Shown one piece after another: positions 38,880-42,348 of a DNA stretch of 42,348 nucleotides (position 1 is the stretch's first letter; every line of letters starts with the position of its first letter). This DNA is from CAZVED01 sp964626205. Lineage in GTDB: Bacteria > Patescibacteriota > Patescibacteriia > SG8-24. Below the pieces are notes generated by a model that was given only the letters and a program-made list of their open reading frames with translations, did no database searches and was not told where the DNA came from. The stretch is taken from positions 1-42,348 of the forward strand of contig CAZVED010000006.1 of NCBI GenBank assembly GCA_964626205.1. The letters run 5' to 3'. The position numbers and the translations under genes are program-made.

Positions 38880-39599
38880 ATGCGACATGCGCTTCTCTCC
38901 TTTATCGTCTGCACCATCGCGGCATCCCTGGCCGCTTGCGACGACCCTCGCGACAACGTCGTTTCCTTGCACTTCGAGACCACTTCCCTTGTCGACGGCG
39001 AAATCGCCATCACGAAAGGCCAGGGCGTCAATATCATCGGCGTCTACGGCATGGATACCGACGGCAACCGCATCGACATGAGCGACGACCTGGAATGGTC
39101 GTCGAGCGAGCCCGACCTCGTGGACATCCATCCACTCGGCGAAGGCGCACTCTGCATCGGCACCAAGGACTGGTTCGACACGCTTGTTCCGGACCCCATG
39201 GACGGCGGCCTGGATGCGGAAGTTGCGGATGCCGACGTCATGGATGACGCCGATGCGGGCGCGCCTGTTCCGTTCGAGCCGCGATCGGAACTGACGGTAC
39301 GCTACGGTGACATCGAAGCGACCGTGACCGTCGCCGTGGTCGTGAACGTGGCGGGAACCTGGCAGATCTTCCTCGATGGAAATGCTGACGCACCCATCGC
39401 GGAGCTGACGTTCCGGCAGAACGGCCGCCGCATCACAGACGACCTCGCCGGAGCGGATGGCGAGCTCGAGGGCGATGCCATCCTGCTCCGACAAGGTCCG
39501 CTGTCGCTTGAAGGAATGCTCCTCTCGCCATCGCGCGCCATCGGCACGCATGCCATCGGTTCATGGGAAGCCGTCCGGCGTTCTGAAACCGTGCCCTGA
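38880..39599 (+). CDS. Lipoprotein with Ig-like domain, unknown function
   Basis: A 239-residue lipoprotein. The signal peptide ends in a lipobox SLAAC with Cys20, then DDP. The mature part begins with a bacterial Ig-like (Big_2-type) stretch (AITKGQGVNIIGVYGMDTDGNRIDM, LEWSSSEPDLVDIHP), followed by a low-complexity Asp/Ala linker (DAEVADADVMDDADAGAP), a beta-rich stretch (VTVAVVVNVAGTWQIFLDG) and a C-terminal domain with FRQNGRRI. Surface-exposed role likely. The start follows GGAGG at 6-nt spacing. Ends at a perfect 9-bp hairpin terminator. Confidence 0.82.
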   Translation: MRHALLSFIVCTIAASLAACDDPRDNVVSLHFETTSLVDGEIAITKGQGVNIIGVYGMDTDGNRIDMSDDLEWSSSEPDLVDIHPLGEGALCIGTKDWFDTLVPDPMDGGLDAEVADADVMDDADAGAPVPFEPRSELTVRYGDIEATVTVAVVVNVAGTWQIFLDGNADAPIAELTFRQNGRRITDDLAGADGELEGDAILLRQGPLSLEGMLLSPSRAIGTHAIGSWEAVRRSETVP

Positions 39600-39607
39600 C
39601 CTCTTCC

Positions 39608-39636
39608 GACCCCGTCATTGACGGGGTCTTTGTTTT
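39608..39636 (+). terminator. Rho-independent terminator
   Basis: A perfect 9-bp stem (GACCCCGTC and complement), loop ATT, then TTTGTTTTT. Confidence 0.88.
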
Positions 39637-39689
39637 TCCCGATGGTTCCTCTACGCTAAAGAAGCATTGTTACCACGAAAGGAGGGTCC

Positions 39690-40434
39690 ATGCGGATTCT
39701 TCTCCATCTCGTCCTTTTCCTCTGCTGTATCTCCGTCGCACAGGCCGATCCGTCAGCCATCCTCGACCTTCCGCGCCTAGAGGAGAACTACAGCCTCACC
39801 TACCGCGTCGAATCCTCGCCGGACGGCGTCCGTTGGGGGGCACGGCACCGGCTGGGTCCTCTGGCACGACGGATATCTCGTCACCCAGTACCATGTCATT
39901 GAGGATGCCGCACTCGTCGTCATCCGCGTCCGCAAAGACGACGGTACGATGACGAAGATTCCCGCTGAGGTCGTCGCAACGGACAAGGTCCACGACCTCG
40001 CAATCCTCCGCGTGCGTCACCGCTTTGCCGGAGAAATGGTGCTGGAAGATCCTTCGGTCCTCAAGAACGGCGACCTCGTCTACAGTGTCGGGTATCCGTA
40101 CTCCGCCGGGAAATCGGTGGACCGGGGATGGATCCGAAGCATGGATCTCCATGCCGACCCCGAAGACCCTGACCATTCGGTGACCGACCGAATCTTCCTC
40201 GAGATTCCTAACGGGCATGGTACCTCGGGATCCGCCATCTTCTCGATGCGAACCGGATACGTCATCGGCTCGATGAAAGCCTACGTCCACTTCGGGCGTG
40301 GTCGTGCACCGCTCTTCGTCCGCATCACGACGCCAGTCACCAAAATCGTCGTGCTTGCGGAGTCGGCAGACATCCCTTACCGCTCCGCAACGCATCGCGC
40401 AGACCACCTACGGACGCGCAGTCCGCGACGCTAG
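39690..40434 (+). pseudogene. Secreted trypsin-like serine protease, frameshifted at a G run
   Basis: The gene starts at 39690 after AAAGGAGG with a signal peptide (LLHLVLFLCCISVAQA). Frame is lost at a run of six G (39835-39840). In frame 1 the product stops after 70 residues; the next frame continues as a protease of the trypsin/S1C type with GTGWVLWHDGYLVTQYHVIEDA (catalytic His), VHDLAILRV (Asp) and HGTSGSAIF (Ser). One G fewer would restore RWGHGTGW and a protein of about 247 residues with an intact triad. It may be a sequencing or assembly error, a phase-variable switch, a programmed slip or a true pseudogene. Domain call is firm. Confidence 0.82.
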
Positions 40435-40454
40435 CGGCATACAGCAACAGAAAA

Positions 40455-40477
40455 CGCGGCACCATCACGGTGCCGCG
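40455..40477. terminator. Bidirectional Rho-independent terminator
   Basis: A perfect 9-bp stem (CGCGGCACC and complement), loop ATCAC, with T-rich flanks on both strands. Confidence 0.85.
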
Positions 40478-40488
40478 TCTTTATTTCC

Positions 40489-41457
40489 TCACGCAACCAT
40501 CCATCGATCAGGACGTTCTTCGATGCGTCCGCTGATAGTGAAGCCGGATGCTTTCTTGTGCCCGCCGCCACCGAGTCGCCGCGCGACTTCGGCAAGATCC
40601 TTTCCGCCGGCGGTACGCAAGCTCCCTTTCACCTTCCCGCCTTCCACCTCTTTCAACACAAGCACCACATCGACATCAAGGAATTGGTTCAGGAAATTGG
40701 AGACACCTTCCACGTGTTCCTCCTCCACGCCAGGCGTTCCGATATCCTTCAGGAACACCGCCGTCGATGCCACGCCGAGCCCTTCATGATATTTGAGCCG
40801 ATCGAGCACGAGCCCCCAAATACGCAAGGCTGGTACGGTCTTGTTCCGCAGGAGCTGCGCGGATACCTCCTTGATGCTTGCACCGCGGCGGATGAGTTCG
40901 GACCCGACAGTGAGCGAATTCACGGTCGTCGCGGCGTTGGAGAACCCGCCGGTATCTGTAACAAGGCCGGTGAGCAGACACTTTGCGATATCCTCGCACG
41001 GACGGTGGCCGACGGAGCGCAGGAACTCATACACCACCTCCGTCGTGGAGGATGCCGCAACATCCACGACGTTGATGTCGCCGAACTGTTCGTTCGTGGC
41101 GTGGTGGTCGAAGTTGATGACGACCGGCTTGCGCGGCATGGCAGCAAGGTGCGCGTCGATCTTCGCAAAACGGAGATCGCCAGCATCGAAGACTGCGACA
41201 ACATCCGGACCGCCGTCAGCACGGAACGCTTCCGCGTCGTTCGTGAAATGCTCCGTGTTGGGAAGATATCGGTACTGATGCGGCACTTCATCGTGACAGA
41301 AGCCACTCACATTCATGCCGGCTTTTCGGCAGTACGTCAGCATGCCAGCGGCGGCACCGAGCGTGTCGCCATCCGGTTTTGGGTGTGACACCACAAGCAC
41401 GCGCCTCGCATTGAGGAGCGCATCATGAGCTGCTTTGTAGCGGTAGCGCATTTCCAT
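40489..41457 (-). CDS. nrnA: DHH/DHHA1 phosphoesterase, NrnA-like
   Basis: A 322-residue enzyme of the NrnA group, degrading short oligoribonucleotides and often pAp or cyclic-dinucleotide products. The DHH domain shows SHPKPDGDTLGA (25-36), VFDAGD, FDHHATN (the DHH motif) and LVTDTGGFSNAAT; the DHHA1 domain ends in GGGGHKKASGF. All metal ligands look present. The ATG at 41457 is chosen because it lies 11 nt after TATGGT; the frame extends to 41478, inside the -10 region. A back-to-back promoter serves the unknown gene at 41567. Confidence 0.93.
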   Translation of the reverse strand: MEMRYRYKAAHDALLNARRVLVVSHPKPDGDTLGAAAGMLTYCRKAGMNVSGFCHDEVPHQYRYLPNTEHFTNDAEAFRADGGPDVVAVFDAGDLRFAKIDAHLAAMPRKPVVINFDHHATNEQFGDINVVDVAASSTTEVVYEFLRSVGHRPCEDIAKCLLTGLVTDTGGFSNAATTVNSLTVGSELIRRGASIKEVSAQLLRNKTVPALRIWGLVLDRLKYHEGLGVASTAVFLKDIGTPGVEEEHVEGVSNFLNQFLDVDVVLVLKEVEGGKVKGSLRTAGGKDLAEVARRLGGGGHKKASGFTISGRIEERPDRWMVA

Positions 41458-41468
41458 AGGAATGGATG

Positions 41469-41497
41469 ACCATAGCAACGCTCCGACGGAGCGTCAA
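41469..41497 (-). promoter_or_regulatory. Promoter of nrnA, TTGACG-17-TATGGT
   Basis: -35 TTGACG at 41492-41497 and -10 TATGGT at 41469-41474, minus strand. A short inverted repeat (CTCCGTCGGAG) lies in the spacer. Confidence 0.75.
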
Positions 41498-41502
41498 GGA
41501 TA

Positions 41503-41531
41503 TTGACATAGCAGTCATTATTCCCTACCGT
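41503..41531 (+). promoter_or_regulatory. Promoter TTGACA-17-TACCGT
   Basis: -35 TTGACA at 41503-41508 and -10 TACCGT at 41526-41531; only 5 bp separate its -35 from that of nrnA. Confidence 0.75.
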
Positions 41532-41566
41532 AGCGGACGCTACGTTCTTTCCAACAAGGATGTTTC

Positions 41567-42037
41567 ATGCGCAAAGATGCAGCACTCCGACTTCTCCCCG
41601 GCACCATGATGGCCGCGGTAACGCTCCCCGTCGGCGACGCCGACACCGTGTCACTGCTCCGCCTCATGAACCCAGACATCGCTGTCGGTCGGCTGACGGA
41701 TCCGTACGACCCCGACGTTGACTCGATCCGCATCCGCAACATCTTCGGGCCCGTCGGTAGCCACGGTCGCATGTTCGTCCTCTCCATGACCGGCCGTCCG
41801 CTCTACTTGCCACAACGGACAACCTCCGGACAAATCGTCATCGCGACGGTGTACGACCGCGGTGACAGTATCTGGCGCAAGACCATCATCGCGCAGCTCG
41901 GTGCCAAAACGACCAACGTCATCACCGCCGCGATGCTGCCGGATGACACCTGCCATCACGCGCAGGTCCTGCGCGTCGCCGACCGCGTCCTCGCAGAAAT
42001 ACGCGACCTCGTCATTACGACCCCCATCCGCATCTGA
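41567..42037 (+). CDS. Unknown protein
   Basis: A 156-residue soluble protein with mixed strand and helix pattern (GTMMAAVTLPVGDADTVSLLR, GRMFVLSMTGRPLYLP, GQIVIATVYDRGD). One Cys-His pair (DDTCHHAQ) near residue 128. No signal peptide or known catalytic motif. The start follows AAGGA at 6-nt spacing and a good promoter; it is followed directly by a terminator, so it is a single-gene unit. Function unknown. Confidence 0.78.
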   Translation: MRKDAALRLLPGTMMAAVTLPVGDADTVSLLRLMNPDIAVGRLTDPYDPDVDSIRIRNIFGPVGSHGRMFVLSMTGRPLYLPQRTTSGQIVIATVYDRGDSIWRKTIIAQLGAKTTNVITAAMLPDDTCHHAQVLRVADRVLAEIRDLVITTPIRI

Positions 42038-42045
42038 CCGCCCGC

Positions 42046-42070
42046 AACCGCCGACTCCGGCGGTTTTTTT
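42046..42070 (+). terminator. Rho-independent terminator
   Basis: An 8-bp stem AACCGCCG/CGGCGGTT with a 4-nt loop and T7. Confidence 0.92.
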
Positions 42071-42131
42071 ATACATATCCGCCGCTTTCCTCTTCGTGGG
42101 GGTGGGGGAATAAACCAATATCTTTCCGGGT

Positions 42132-42200
42132 CCCCCGGCCTCCCCGCGCCCTCTCTCGGACGATGATTGAGGAGCGGGGACATCGAAGCCGGGGGATGAC
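42132..42200. repeat. Imperfect inverted repeat, REP-like
   Basis: Outer arms CCCCCGGC (42132-42139) and GCCGGGGG (42188-42195) followed by ATGAC, with inner arms CCCCGC (42142-42147) and GCGGGG (42174-42179). It resembles the GTCATCCCCGGC-type palindromic elements scattered in many bacterial genomes. Confidence 0.5.
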
Positions 42201-42239
42201 AAGTGTTTTTGCTTACCGCCCATGTTCGTCCGCTAACGA

Positions 42240-42348
42240 TTGGGATAGTCCCAAATCTCGGCACATCACGGGTGACGCTGGGAGAGGCCTCCACAAGACG
42301 CGCGCCTCTGGCGCGCGGTGAAGTGGAGAAACCCAGCGGCAGGACCCG
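42240..42348. other. Structured non-coding segment, cut by the window end
   Basis: A perfect small palindrome TTGGGA-TAG-TCCCAA (42240-42254) is followed by a nested three-part stem: CGCTGGG/CCCAGCG (42276-42282 with 42332-42338), CTCCAC/GTGGAG (42289-42294 with 42323-42328) and GCGCGCC/GGCGCGC (42300-42306 with 42310-42316), separated by purine-rich internal loops. This layout suggests a structured RNA, strand unknown. No protein gene was seen in 42071-42348. Confidence 0.5.

Noticed and set aside
1..42348. CRISPR array, rRNA genes, insertion sequences, integrases or prophage structural genes.
   Set aside because: No regularly spaced direct repeats, rRNA sequence, transposase or phage structural motifs were found.

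Overview
The window looks like a fragment of a metagenome-assembled genome from a Candidate Phyla Radiation (Patescibacteria) bacterium, probably of the Parcubacteria group. This is inferred from gene style (FtsH, four-domain S1 protein, PilB/GspE, SHQLRTP-type histidine kinases, NAGPA-like glycosidase with a repeated N-terminal domain, VanW protein) and from widespread leaderless genes. It was not tested by phylogeny. GC is high for the group. A run of 100 N at 7966-8065 marks a scaffold join. The window holds 42 protein genes, one tRNA-Glu, two candidate non-coding RNAs and many clear Rho-independent terminators, with little true intergenic space.

Layout. 1-7.3 kb: ribosomal protein S1-like, FtsH protease, a polytopic membrane protein, a secreted unknown and a PilB/GspE ATPase. 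7.3-11.7 kb: a GHKL-ATPase/HExxH protein, an MltB-like lytic transglycosylase and the tsaD-tsaE tRNA-modification pair, with copies of a short dispersed repeat. 11.8-14.6 kb: a metal-related operon of nicotianamine synthase, an unknown 159-residue protein and a CobW/G3E-type GTPase. 14.7-17.1 kb: a three-gene operon on the minus strand encoding an E2-like protein, a ThiF/E1-like adenylyltransferase and a beta-grasp ubiquitin-like protein, which is the most unusual system seen. 17.2-26.3 kb: an M29-like peptidase, three sensor histidine kinases with one response regulator, a two-gene GMC oxidoreductase module and tRNA-Glu. 26.3-36.2 kb: HAD-like, SRPBCC, GpsA, nucleoside phosphorylase, phosphodiester glycosidase, a CPA2 antiporter with RCK domain, a divergent DHH-like protein, Hsp20 and VanW. 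36.2-42.3 kb: a candidate ncRNA, three small unknown proteins, ClpP, a lipoprotein, a frameshifted secreted serine protease, NrnA and a final unknown, then a structured, palindrome-rich end.

Expression style. Two classes of gene start are visible. Most widely conserved genes begin 5-12 nt after a good -10 box (often TATACT or TATGCT) and have no Shine-Dalgarno, so they are probably leaderless. Most accessory or unknown genes have a TTGACN box, a 17-bp spacer, a TAnnnT -10, a 20-70 nt leader and a strong AAGGAGG site. The tRNA and both candidate ncRNAs use the same TTGACN-17-TAnnnT arrangement, which is how the ncRNAs were found.

Genes likely to work together are: E2/E1/Ubl (14707-17075); nicotianamine synthase, unknown and GTPase (11773-14583); tsaD/tsaE (ATGA overlap); GMC large and small subunits (ATGA overlap); histidine kinase and response regulator (stop and start adjacent); Hsp20/VanW; and the two unknowns at 37150 and 37643.
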